A stretch of 64,000 nucleotides of DNA from JBBIPA01 sp963775935 (lineage in GTDB: Bacteria > Chloroflexota > Dehalococcoidia > GIF9 > UBA5629): NCBI GenBank assembly GCA_963775935.1, contig CAVZKR010000005.1:124001-188000 (forward strand), given 5' to 3'. This document shows positions 46,005 to 54,482 of this stretch, piece after piece. The notes under the pieces were generated by a model. That model was not told the origin of the DNA. It worked only from the letters and a program-made list of their open reading frames with translations, and searched no databases. A program made the position numbers and the translations under genes. How positions within the stretch are numbered: the stretch's first letter is position 1; every line of letters starts with the position of its first letter.

Positions 46005-46184
46005 TCACCTGACCACCTTATGGCAGAATTCAGGAACCACGGTTCCTGTCTCAGCCTATCTAAGAATGAAAGCAATCTGCTCACCAGAATATGCGATTTC
46101 TTCATTCATCATCACTTTGTCACGACGCTTAATCGTTTTCATAAATCGCGGATTTGGGGGCTCAGTCTTTGGGGAGCAGGTCAT
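46005..46184 (-). pseudogene. IS3-family transposase OrfA, N-terminal relic
   Basis: The minus frame encodes MKTIKRRDKV...EEIAYSGEQIAFILR-stop-AETGTVVPEFCHK, then TGA at 46005. This matches the helix-turn-helix start of IS3 OrfA proteins (FTEEQIAFALRQAETGTPVAEVCRK), with TAG in place of the conserved Gln codon. The rest of OrfA and all of OrfB are missing. The insertion had landed between MarR and TorD. Confidence 0.6.
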
Positions 46185-46201
46185 ACCTCCTTTTTCAATT
46201 T

Positions 46202-46708
46202 TTATGTTCGACGTAAATTATTCAGTATAGTTTTCAGGAAGGAATCAGTATTAAACTTAGCTAATTCATTCGCTGCTGCGGTAAACAAAGTCTCAAGATA
46301 AGAACTTAGCTGTTCAATCTGCTCTGTCGATAAGCTTGACATGATATTATTAATTGGCTCTCGATCAAGCGTTTTTTTATATATTTCCTCTCCCTTTTTA
46401 GTTAGAGATAACGTTACAACATTTTTCCTATTTCGATTAATGTCCTTTTTCAACAACCCTTGTTTTTCCATACGTTTCACATTAACAGAAACTGTATTTT
46501 GTTTTCTAAATATAAAATACGCTATCTGGGCTTGTGTTGCTTTATTCTTCAACTGATGGACTCTCAGTAAAATATATGACTGATCTGGTGTAATACCATA
46601 TCCCCTGAGTTGCCGTTCTCGGGCATTATACATCGCATGCTGAGTGCGGGCTAATAACTCCCAGACCTCAAAATATTTATTGGATTTATCACGTTCTTTG
46701 GCTGACAA
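46202..46708 (-). CDS. MarR family regulator 2
   Basis: The 168-residue winged-helix protein has MarR features: DQSYILLRVHQLKNKATQAQIAYFIFRKQNTVSVNVKRMEKQGLL (helix-turn-helix, about 42-85) and a basic wing (KDINRNRKNVVTLSLTKKGEE). Start TTG 46708 after AAAGGA. It has its own 17-bp palindrome about 50 bp upstream, so it is probably autoregulated. Its transcript runs toward the TorD-transhydroxylase operon, which makes it the best candidate regulator of that operon. Confidence 0.83.
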   Translation of the reverse strand: MSAKERDKSNKYFEVWELLARTQHAMYNARERQLRGYGITPDQSYILLRVHQLKNKATQAQIAYFIFRKQNTVSVNVKRMEKQGLLKKDINRNRKNVVTLSLTKKGEEIYKKTLDREPINNIMSSLSTEQIEQLSSYLETLFTAAANELAKFNTDSFLKTILNNLRRT

Positions 46709-46759
46709 ATTATATTCCTTTAGTTATTTGTACTACCATTATGTCTACAATAGCAATAG

Positions 46760-46776
46760 ATATAGAACTTCTATAT
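46760..46776. promoter_or_regulatory. Probable MarR-2 operator, 17-bp palindrome
   Basis: ATATAGAACTTCTATAT is a perfect 8-1-8 palindrome 52 bp upstream of the MarR-2 start. MarR dimers typically bind inverted repeats of this size next to their own promoters. The spacing is the same x-1-x form as the sites at 50852 and 52000, but the sequence differs. Confidence 0.5.
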
Positions 46777-46850
46777 AGAATACTAAGAGATGTTCATGAT
46801 ACTAGCTAGATTTTAGTTTGTCAATAGTTAGTGAGTTCCTACATCAGTGC

Positions 46851-48614
46851 TTAGCGCTTAGATCTTAATCTTTTCGTTGCCTTAGCATCAATTTCCAGGG
46901 TATGAGGGTCGAGAACGACTTTATAAATATTCCGTGCCGAATGAAGTGAAACCAGCTCATTCTTTACATCTATTTTTACAGCTTCAGGATCACGTTCTTC
47001 TGGTGGGCCTACACCGGCACCACCACCACTATTGCTCACAAGTATATCTCCAGCCTCGAGATCATGGACGACGTGAAGATTACCAAATGGAAGCTTCTTC
47101 TTTCCTCGTACAATATAATGCTTGTTCAATGGCGTGGGCGAACCACCAAATTGTCCCTTGCTTTGGACCCGCCATCCACTACAAGCACCACCGATGGTAA
47201 CACAGTCAGCACCCTCGTTTACACTTTCCAACCAGATACCCGGGGCACCGCGCCACTTTCCTGCACCCGGTGAATCCGTGATAAATTCATATCTCCTCAC
47301 TCGCCAGGGGAATCTCACCATCTCTTCCTCAGCATCAGTCTTACTGACGACACCCAGCGTGCCCATATCGCAACAGCACTGGTAGCCATCATAGCCATAG
47401 ACTGCACCAGCACCACCGCTAGCGCCGAACGTGGTGTACACATACAGTTTATCGGTTCGCGGGTCGATGCCAACCTTCTGACCAGGACCGCATTGCCTGG
47501 CATACGGGGCAATAGCACGCTCTGGTAAAGCCTGGGATAATGCTGCAAGAACGCATTCGATAATGAGAGCACCAGTTACTCCAGGCGTGGCTGCGGTCAG
47601 TGCCCCGGGTCTGGCATTCACCACCGTGCCTTCTCGAGCAATCACGTGAATGGGTTTCAAGCTTCCCTCATTGTGATAGGCGCTCAGCTCAGTACCCAGG
47701 AACAGGAAAACAGTACACAGCGTGTTGCTTTGAGTAACAGAGTAGACGGCATTGATATAGCCTGGACGTTGTTCATCGCTTTTCGAGAAGTCAAAGGTAG
47801 CCTCATCACCTTTGATAGTCAGCTTGCACCTGACGGCCACCGGTACGTCCAGCTCTTTGCCATCGTCATCCGTCTGCGCCTCTGAGTAATAGGTCCCGTC
47901 TGGCCATTTGGCAATCTCTGCACGTACCGCTTTTTCAGTGCGACGTATCATTTCGTCTATGCAGGCGAATACCGTCTTCTTGCCATACTTATCAAGCAGT
48001 TCTATCAGCCTTTGTTCCGCCAACGAGGTACTGCCTATGAGAGACTGTATCTCTCTCCGCATCATGTCAGGGAGTCGATTATTACTCAGAATCAGTTCCA
48101 CTACGTCATCCCTCATCTGGCCTCTTTCCATCACTTTCACCGGTGGAATATTCAGGCCCTCAGCAATAGAATCGTTGGCCAGAAAATGGGTGCCTGCCCG
48201 AGCTCCTCCATTATCTGGAACATGGGTACCCATGCAGCTGAAAAATACCAGCTCATTCTTATAGAATATCGGACGTATGAATACCCAATCTGGTAAATGC
48301 ACAGCTCCAGCCAGGAAAGGGTGATTAGTCAAGAACACGTCTCCAGAATAAATCTTATCGCCGAATATCCTTTTCACTGCCTTGATGGGATAGGTACTGG
48401 ATATCAATCGCGGGGGAAAACCTTCCGGAATGGCAATTACTTTTGCCTCCGCATCCCATATTCCATAAGCCAGGTCATGGAGCGAGGTGGCAAGGACATT
48501 GGTAGCGGTCCTTTCCATCATCTCGCGCATATCGACGCAGACTCTCTGTAAGTAGTGCCATATGGTGGCAATAGTAAGGGGATCAACCTGGATTTTCCGT
48601 TTTGATTGAGGCAT
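46851..48614 (-). CDS. Hydantoinase B/oxoprolinase family protein
   Basis: The 587-residue protein has the HyuB/acetone carboxylase alpha-like pattern: RVCVDMREMMERTATNVLATSLHDLAYGIWD at the start, VFLTNHPFLAGAVHLPDW, RCKLTIKGDEATFDFSKSDEQRPGYINAV, and a Gly-rich C-terminus (DILVSNSGGGAGVGPPEERD). With HyuA it forms an ATP-dependent enzyme acting on hydantoins, 5-oxoproline or, in carboxylase members, ketones. ATG follows GAGGAGGAAA; it lies 2 bp after the HyuA stop. The substrate is unknown; ketone carboxylation would fit an anaerobic aromatic pathway but is unproven. Confidence 0.86.
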   Translation of the reverse strand: MPQSKRKIQVDPLTIATIWHYLQRVCVDMREMMERTATNVLATSLHDLAYGIWDAEAKVIAIPEGFPPRLISSTYPIKAVKRIFGDKIYSGDVFLTNHPFLAGAVHLPDWVFIRPIFYKNELVFFSCMGTHVPDNGGARAGTHFLANDSIAEGLNIPPVKVMERGQMRDDVVELILSNNRLPDMMRREIQSLIGSTSLAEQRLIELLDKYGKKTVFACIDEMIRRTEKAVRAEIAKWPDGTYYSEAQTDDDGKELDVPVAVRCKLTIKGDEATFDFSKSDEQRPGYINAVYSVTQSNTLCTVFLFLGTELSAYHNEGSLKPIHVIAREGTVVNARPGALTAATPGVTGALIIECVLAALSQALPERAIAPYARQCGPGQKVGIDPRTDKLYVYTTFGASGGAGAVYGYDGYQCCCDMGTLGVVSKTDAEEEMVRFPWRVRRYEFITDSPGAGKWRGAPGIWLESVNEGADCVTIGGACSGWRVQSKGQFGGSPTPLNKHYIVRGKKKLPFGNLHVVHDLEAGDILVSNSGGGAGVGPPEERDPEAVKIDVKNELVSLHSARNIYKVVLDPHTLEIDAKATKRLRSKR

Positions 48615-48616
48615 AC

Positions 48617-50680
48617 CTATTTCCTCCTCGTAATACTATAGTTATTGTACTCATCAACCTCACACTGATAACCAGGGGGAATGACCGCGGTAGTAGTCGG
48701 GACCTCGATTATTGCAGGTCCTGTTATGGTATTACCCGCTCTCATTTTTTCACTGTCATAGATTGGAGTCTCAACCTGTTTGTCGCTGAAGAAACACATT
48801 CTTTTTCGCTTGAATGCCTTTGAGGCATCTTTTGTTCCTTTCGGTATTCTTTGTAACTCAATTTTCTTTCCTCTTACCCTGGCTATCAATCGAAGATTTC
48901 GAATCTCAATCGGAACCCACGCCAAAGTAAACGTATAAAGCTCCCGGTGCTTGTCATGAAATTTCTTTGCCAGTTCTTCAAGATCCTTGGAAATAATCTC
49001 TCGTGGTGGCAGTTCTACCTCAACCTCATGGTATTGACCTTCATAGCGCAGGTCAGCAGATTGAGTAATCAGCAAGTTTTCGGATGATGCGTTAAATGCT
49101 TTCAACTCAACCTGAGCTTCCTTAAGCATTTCCTTGTACAATGAGTTGACCTTTGCCGGCTTTGCCTTGCTAAGATGACAGATGTATGACCGTAAATAGT
49201 CACGGCCGATGTCGAGCGTAAACATACTCCAGGCGCAAAAAGAAGAGGCATAGTTCGGCACAATCACCTTCTTGCAACCCAGCAGCTCTGCCCAGAATGC
49301 TCCGCACATCGCACCTCCCCCGCCACAGGCTACCAGGCTGAAATCTCTGATATCATAGCCCTTCCTTGTTGTGATACGCGATATCTCATCTGCCATATTA
49401 GCATTAACAGTACTGAAAACAGCTTGGGCAGCTTTGTCGATAGACACCTTCATACGGTTAGCTATCTTTTTTATTGCATTTCTTGCCAATTCTTTGTTGA
49501 GAGCAACCTTTCCTCCACAGAAAAAGTCTGTTGGCAGATAGCCCAATACAACTGCCGCATCGGTGACAGTTGGCTCTGTGCCGCCTTTTCCATAACAGAC
49601 CGGACCAGGATCAGCCGCTGCGCTTTGAGGTCCTACCCTGAGTAAGCCAAGAGAATCAAACCAGGCGATACTGCCACCGCCTGCACCAATACTACTAACG
49701 TCTACCACCTTGATACCGATTTTGTCATCATTAAACCATCTACCAGCTTTCAGAACTACTTCACCATTCTTGACTAAAGCCGCATCCAGCGTAGTCCCAC
49801 CCATGTCTGCCGTAACCACGTTGGGTTCGTTGATACGCTTTCCTAAATAGGCGCCACCAGGAGGTGCTGCCGCTGGACCGGAACCAAACAAGTACACAGG
49901 CTTTTTGGCTATTGCAGAAATGGACTGCGTAAATTGATTTGCCTGCATTATCAAGAGTTGCCCCTTAAAACCAGCTCTCTTTAACCTTCCCTCAAGGCTC
50001 GCCATATATTTTGATACCACGGGACCAACACAGGCACTGATAACACAGGTGCTTTCTCGCTCATATTCTCCCATCTTAGGAAGAATATCACTCGAGTAAG
50101 TAATAAAAACCCCTTTTAGTTCTTGTTCACAGACTTGAGCAGCTTTTCTCTCGTTTGTAGGATTGGCATACGAGTTGATAAGACATATGGCTACCGCCTC
50201 AATCTTTTCCTTCTTTAGCTTTTCGATTACCTCTTTGAGTTCGCGGACGTCAATAGGTTTCGTTACCTCTCCTGTATATCTGGTTTCCTCATCAATGGTA
50301 AATCTGAGGTAGCGTGGTATTATCGGCTTGTATGGGGGAATGTAAGCTTCATACATAGAATGAGTTTCGATTTTTAACGCACGGCGCATCTCGATGATAT
50401 CCCTGAATCCCCTGGTAGTAATCATCGCTGTTTTTGCCACATTTCTGGTGACCAGGGCATTTGTGGCTACGGTCGTACCATGGACTATTAATTCGAGCCT
50501 TTCCATAAACTCTTTGAAAGAATTTTTGTAGGCAACCGCCGCTTCTCTCAACGTATTCATTACTCCCTGTGAGAAATCATGAGGAGTAGTGGGGACTTTA
50601 TATTCTGAAATCTTTCCTTCTTTATCAATTAATATTGAATCGGTGAAAGTCCCCCCTATGTCCACGCAAACCTTAAACAT
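48617..50680 (-). CDS. Hydantoinase A/oxoprolinase family protein
   Basis: The 687-residue partner of HyuB is an ASKHA-fold ATPase: VCVDIGGTFTDSILID phosphate loop at residue 4, IVHGTTVATNALVTR near 66, VTADMGGTTLDAAL near 288, and VSSIGAGGGSIAW. It starts at ATG 50680 behind AAAGGAG. The pair is a two-gene operon whose promoter region carries a perfect 8-1-8 palindrome, matching one next to MarR-1. It may also read through into MarR-2. Confidence 0.87.
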   Translation of the reverse strand: MFKVCVDIGGTFTDSILIDKEGKISEYKVPTTPHDFSQGVMNTLREAAVAYKNSFKEFMERLELIVHGTTVATNALVTRNVAKTAMITTRGFRDIIEMRRALKIETHSMYEAYIPPYKPIIPRYLRFTIDEETRYTGEVTKPIDVRELKEVIEKLKKEKIEAVAICLINSYANPTNERKAAQVCEQELKGVFITYSSDILPKMGEYERESTCVISACVGPVVSKYMASLEGRLKRAGFKGQLLIMQANQFTQSISAIAKKPVYLFGSGPAAAPPGGAYLGKRINEPNVVTADMGGTTLDAALVKNGEVVLKAGRWFNDDKIGIKVVDVSSIGAGGGSIAWFDSLGLLRVGPQSAAADPGPVCYGKGGTEPTVTDAAVVLGYLPTDFFCGGKVALNKELARNAIKKIANRMKVSIDKAAQAVFSTVNANMADEISRITTRKGYDIRDFSLVACGGGGAMCGAFWAELLGCKKVIVPNYASSFCAWSMFTLDIGRDYLRSYICHLSKAKPAKVNSLYKEMLKEAQVELKAFNASSENLLITQSADLRYEGQYHEVEVELPPREIISKDLEELAKKFHDKHRELYTFTLAWVPIEIRNLRLIARVRGKKIELQRIPKGTKDASKAFKRKRMCFFSDKQVETPIYDSEKMRAGNTITGPAIIEVPTTTAVIPPGYQCEVDEYNNYSITRRK

Positions 50681-51366
50681 TACTTTTGCTCCTTTATTCC
50701 TTAATCATTTATTTCTTCGAGTCTGAATACTTGACCATTGTCGCTAGCAATGTTAAGGAGCCACTGCTCCATTATCTAGTCATATTAATCATCATCAATG
50801 TATACAATATAGCTACAATTACTAACTATGCCGCAGTAAACAATATTACCATTTGTGAAGTTCACAAAGTAGTATCAAGAGATTATTTTATAACCCCTAT
50901 CATAAATTTGTCAATAGGGGAATTTATGAAAATCCATAAATTACATTTTAAACCTTTTAAGTACTTATCAACAACCGAGTTGAAGAACATTTTCACTCCT
51001 TTATTTGCCGTAATTCCTTCGCGTATTTCAGAAAGTTGCTCTCAATTCGATTGGCAGATCATTGTTGTTTCTGTCTCCATTTGGAAATAAAAACAAAGCA
51101 TTTTCTATTTTCTCCTCATCAAAATGCACGTCGTACGAGACAGTGAGAGGAAATCCTTGCTTTCTCGCTTGAGCTGTTCAAATTTTGAGTCACTGTTTAC
51201 AAAACTGGGATGTTAAAAAAACTTCTTAGAACGCATTCTGGCTAATTTAAGGAGGAAAAAGTGAGCTTAATGCAGATAGACGAGCCTTTCAACAAGCTGA
51301 AGCAGTAAAACACCAACAACGTTTCTGCCAGAAAGATGCTATTGCCCAAACCAATCAGTGAACATA
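50681..51366. other. Long intergenic region upstream of hyuA
   Basis: About 690 bases contain the operator at 50852-50868 and no gene I can support. The distal part (51000-51366) has only a 15-codon GTG frame behind AAGGAGG at 51261 and a plus frame 50686-51090 with no family resemblance. Confidence 0.4.
50852..50868. promoter_or_regulatory. MarR-1-type operator, 17-bp palindrome upstream of hyuA
   Basis: TTTGTGAAGTTCACAAA is a perfect 8-1-8 palindrome 172 bp before the hyuA start. The core TTGTGAA-N-TTCACAA recurs at 52000-52014 next to MarR-1. Confidence 0.6.
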
Positions 51367-51894
51367 TTAGAAGTAGAACTTCTTTGTTTTGGACTTAGGT
51401 GCTTTCCCAGTAATGCTCAGTAAATGCTTTGTTAGTTTTTCTAAAATAGATTGAAGTACTTCCCCTTCTTCTTGATTCAGGCAATTCATAGCCTTAACAA
51501 AAAGAGTACGCCTAACAGGCAGAATTTCCTTTACTATTCTTAAGCCCTTTTCCGTTAAGGCAACCCTCCTTAGCCTTCGGTCGCTCTTTGACCTGGAACT
51601 TTTTGTGAGGCCTAGTTTATCAAGGCCATCTAAGGATTTGGAAATAGCATTGTTAGACCGGAATACTTTACGTTTCAATTCAGTCGGTGTCATCATACCA
51701 CCATTGGCTAACAAAAAACTTATAAGAATAACGTGATTCTGTTTCAGCTTAGTCTTACGGTAACCAATACTAAGGTAGTTATTCAATATTGCCGATGCGC
51801 GTAGAAGATCATATGAGTTGTCTACCCTCACATCATTGTGCTGACCTTTAAGGCTATTGGCTAAAGACTCAATTTCATTCAAATTTACTTTCAT
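51367..51894 (-). CDS. MarR family regulator 1
   Basis: The 175-residue MarR protein has the winged helix at about 55-110 (NHVILISFLLANGGMMTPTELKRKVFRSNNAISKSLDGLDKLGL) followed by the wing SSRSKSDRRLRRVALTEKG. ATG follows GAGGAGA. The operator-like palindrome at 52000 lies between this gene and the divergent MFS carrier, and an equal site precedes hyuA. This gene is therefore the best candidate to control itself, the carrier and the hydantoinase pair. Confidence 0.84.
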   Translation of the reverse strand: MKVNLNEIESLANSLKGQHNDVRVDNSYDLLRASAILNNYLSIGYRKTKLKQNHVILISFLLANGGMMTPTELKRKVFRSNNAISKSLDGLDKLGLTKSSRSKSDRRLRRVALTEKGLRIVKEILPVRRTLFVKAMNCLNQEEGEVLQSILEKLTKHLLSITGKAPKSKTKKFYF

Positions 51895-51999
51895 TTTAAT
51901 CTCCTCACAGGGTTTTCAGTTTTTAATAAGCAGTAAATATTTATGTACTGTACAACTTGTTGATTTTAACAGACGTAATCGAATATTACAACTATCTAC

Positions 52000-52014
52000 T
52001 TGTGAATTTCACAA
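52000..52014. promoter_or_regulatory. MarR-1-type operator between marR-1 and the MFS gene
   Basis: TTGTGAATTTCACAA is a perfect 7-1-7 palindrome 106 bp upstream of MarR-1 and 175 bp upstream of the divergent carrier. It shares all arm bases with the site at 50852. Confidence 0.6.
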
Positions 52015-52066
52015 ATGATAATACTTGTTTTCTGCAGTACAGAATAACCCCAAATTTCTAAGCTGA

Positions 52067-52108
52067 CCCCAAAAAAACTAGACCACATTAAATGCTAGTT
52101 TTGTGGGG
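52067..52108. repeat. Inverted repeat resembling facing IS ends
   Basis: Left arm CCCCAAAAAAACTAG (52067-52081) and right arm CTAGTTTTGTGGGG (52095-52108) pair over 13 bp with one small bulge, around a 13-base loop. The left arm preceded by TGA resembles terminal repeats of IS3-family elements (TGACCCCAAAAA type). It may be an internally deleted element; the hairpin lacks a terminator U-tract. Confidence 0.35.
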
Positions 52109-52188
52109 AGTGGAGACGGTCACTGTTTTCGAGAAAACTAGTAGTAATTTAATGTAAAATAGGGTAAGGCCAACAGGGAGAAATTTTC

Positions 52189-53451
52189 TTGGAATCGGAA
52201 ACAGACCTGAAGCGGCACGGTAAACCCAAGGTACAATTGTACTATGGTTATGTCATTGTTGCCATTGCCTTTATAATCCACCTGGTTTCTTTCAGCATTT
52301 CTGATAGCTACGGTGTCTTTATAAACCCATGGTTGAATGATTTGGGATGGTCAAGAGCCATAATTTCAGGGGCATATTCTCTATCATTTGTCCTTATGGG
52401 CACTCTAGCTATTATCATGGGTATTGTTACCGACAAGTACGGTCCAAGACTTGCACTATCGATTTGTGCAGTATGTTTGGGCGTTGGTTTTCTACTGATG
52501 TCTCAGATGCAGCTTCAGTGGCAGCTATATCTGTTTTACGGAGTCATATTTGGAATTGGCATGAGTGGCATCTGGGCACCTCTATTATCACTGATATCCA
52601 GGTGGTTTATTGTGAGGAGAGGTTTGATAACTGGGATAGTAATATCGGGTGGTGGTTTAGGTGCGTTTATTGGTCCGCCGATAATTACTAGGCTAATTGA
52701 TATTTATGGCTGGAGAAATTCATCTCTGATACTGGGAGGCTTTGCACTGTTAGTAGTATTACTAGCAGCTCAGTTTCTTAAACGCGATCCGGCGCAGGTA
52801 AAGCAACTCCCCTTTGGTAAAAATAATGTGCCAGAAAAAGACTTGGAATCAACAGCACAAAGTTTTTCTCTCAAAGAAGCTATTGGAACATCGCAGTTCT
52901 GGATTATTTTTTCCATATTTTTCTGCATAGCCTTTTACACGTTCTCAATGTTGGTTCATATCATGCCCCATGCTATCCAACTGGGAATCCCTACGTTTAG
53001 CGCTGCTTATATACTTGGCAGTATCAGCGGTATAGGTATTATCGGTAATTTTGTGATGGGCACTGTGTGCGATAAGATTGGCCCTAGGAAAATTTTTATT
53101 ATCAGCTTTATCATGATGTCAGCAGCTTTGTTCTGGTTAGTGCAGGCTCGTGAGATGTGGATGTTTTATGTCTTTTCCGTTGTCTTTGGTTTTAACCATG
53201 GTGGCAACGCATCAGCTCAAGCACCAATACTGGCCAGGATATTCGGATTGAAAGCACACGGCTCGATATTCGGGATGGCTCAATTTGGTTTTACTCTTGG
53301 AGGAGCGCTTGGCCCCTTGATTACTGGTTATATTTTTGATTTGACCGGCAGATATCAACCAGCATTCATCCTTTGTGGTGCCATGGGCATTATTGGTCTA
53401 GTTCTGGCTGTAATGTTAAGACCAACGAAAAGAATAAATAGTGTAATATAG
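52189..53451 (+). CDS. MFS transporter, monocarboxylate/oxalate-formate family
   Basis: The 420-residue protein with 12 hydrophobic segments has a monocarboxylate-type N-terminus (YYGYVIVAIAFIIHLVSFS, SYGVFINPWLNDLGWSRA), DKYGPRLAL and the mid-loop KEAIGTSQFWIIFSIFF. Start TTG 52189 behind CAGGGAG. Divergent from MarR-1 across a shared operator, it is likely induced by the MarR-1 ligand, plausibly an organic acid it imports. A related carrier lies at 56891-58150. Confidence 0.86.
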   Translation: MESETDLKRHGKPKVQLYYGYVIVAIAFIIHLVSFSISDSYGVFINPWLNDLGWSRAIISGAYSLSFVLMGTLAIIMGIVTDKYGPRLALSICAVCLGVGFLLMSQMQLQWQLYLFYGVIFGIGMSGIWAPLLSLISRWFIVRRGLITGIVISGGGLGAFIGPPIITRLIDIYGWRNSSLILGGFALLVVLLAAQFLKRDPAQVKQLPFGKNNVPEKDLESTAQSFSLKEAIGTSQFWIIFSIFFCIAFYTFSMLVHIMPHAIQLGIPTFSAAYILGSISGIGIIGNFVMGTVCDKIGPRKIFIISFIMMSAALFWLVQAREMWMFYVFSVVFGFNHGGNASAQAPILARIFGLKAHGSIFGMAQFGFTLGGALGPLITGYIFDLTGRYQPAFILCGAMGIIGLVLAVMLRPTKRINSVI

Positions 53452-53692
53452 AAGTTGATGGCATTGACACTCATCTTCCCGGTTAATAGATAAATCATTA
53501 AGATTAGGCAATACACTCCCTGTTTAGCGGTAGAACCACCAGCGAGCACAGTTATGCAGCCTCATATATTGGCGCGTCCTGATTATTTAATTAGGAATTG
53601 ATGCGTTAAGTGTTATTATCAGGTAATAACTAGAGTATCCCTTATAGGCCCTTTACTACTATCGTGACAGATTACTCAGGTCTTGCCATCAT

Positions 53693-54382
53693 CTACCAGA
53701 GTATCTCTACCCTGTGAAAGGCTTCTGCCAGTGAGTATCCTAATTCTTTAGGTGCCATTTGGTGTCGTGCTCGCAAGCGTAGTTCCCATTCAGCAGACAT
53801 TTTCCCGACCTGGCTCTTGTGACAGCGTAAGGCTGCCATCTTCACGTCAAAGGTATTTGTAACGTCAACAAAGTAATCCGGCTGTTCTGAGCCCCACATC
53901 AGTATCTCTTTAACTTTGTGGGGTTTCAATCCTTCGCTAACAAGATCCGGATATGCCAGATAATCACGAGCATAGGGGAAAACAGCATCGAGCACTACTT
54001 GGCCAATGATACGATGGTCACGGTGCCAGATATAACGCCTGTAAGGATCACAACTGGCTACAAGTTCTGGTCTATAGGTTCGAATAACACGCACAATTTC
54101 CTTGCGGAACTCCGGCGTGTCCTCCAAAGCCTGGTCGTCGTGTCGCAGAAAGACGACATCACGTACATGCAGCATTTTAGCGGCAGCCATCTGTTCCTGC
54201 TCACGAATTTCTGCTAATCTCCCAGGTAGCATCTCGGGATCATCAGTCCCCTTATTCCCATTGGTGCATATAACATAGACTACCTCTTTACCTTCGCTTG
54301 TCCATTTTGCTACAGTACCAGCGATTCCAAATTCAGCATCGTCTGGATGCGCTGCGATTGCCATTGCATAACAGGTTTTCAT
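53693..54382 (-). CDS. PIG-L family deacetylase
   Basis: About 229 residues, starting MKTCYAMAIAAHPDDAEFG. The Zn-binding AHPDD motif, the second motif with HRDHR and the C-terminal His region identify a LmbE/PIG-L N-deacetylase of GlcNAc-type substrates (MshB/BshB relatives). ATG 54382 has CGGAGG 11 bases upstream; a longer frame to 54430 has no better site. It is downstream of a GT4 glycosyltransferase and a GNAT-like gene on the same strand. Confidence 0.84.
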   Translation of the reverse strand: MKTCYAMAIAAHPDDAEFGIAGTVAKWTSEGKEVVYVICTNGNKGTDDPEMLPGRLAEIREQEQMAAAKMLHVRDVVFLRHDDQALEDTPEFRKEIVRVIRTYRPELVASCDPYRRYIWHRDHRIIGQVVLDAVFPYARDYLAYPDLVSEGLKPHKVKEILMWGSEQPDYFVDVTNTFDVKMAALRCHKSQVGKMSAEWELRLRARHQMAPKELGYSLAEAFHRVEILW

Positions 54383-54482
54383 TGTCTTTTTAAGCCTCCG
54401 TAACTTTCGTACCGAGCAAGGTATGCTCATGCTATAAATGAAGCTAATAGTACCTGATACAAGATATTCTGTAAAATTCCGG

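Noticed and set aside
46031..46048. Inverted repeat CAGGAACC-AC-GGTTCCTG
   Set aside because: Lies inside the IS3 OrfA relic and its two-base centre makes a poor hairpin; not treated as an operator or terminator.
50686..51090. 134-codon plus-strand ORF upstream of hyuA
   Set aside because: Low-complexity AT-rich translation, no SD, and it spans the operator palindrome; most likely chance.
51261..51308. 15-codon GTG ORF after a good AAGGAGG
   Set aside because: Too short to judge, with no conserved features; could be an SD-like chance match.
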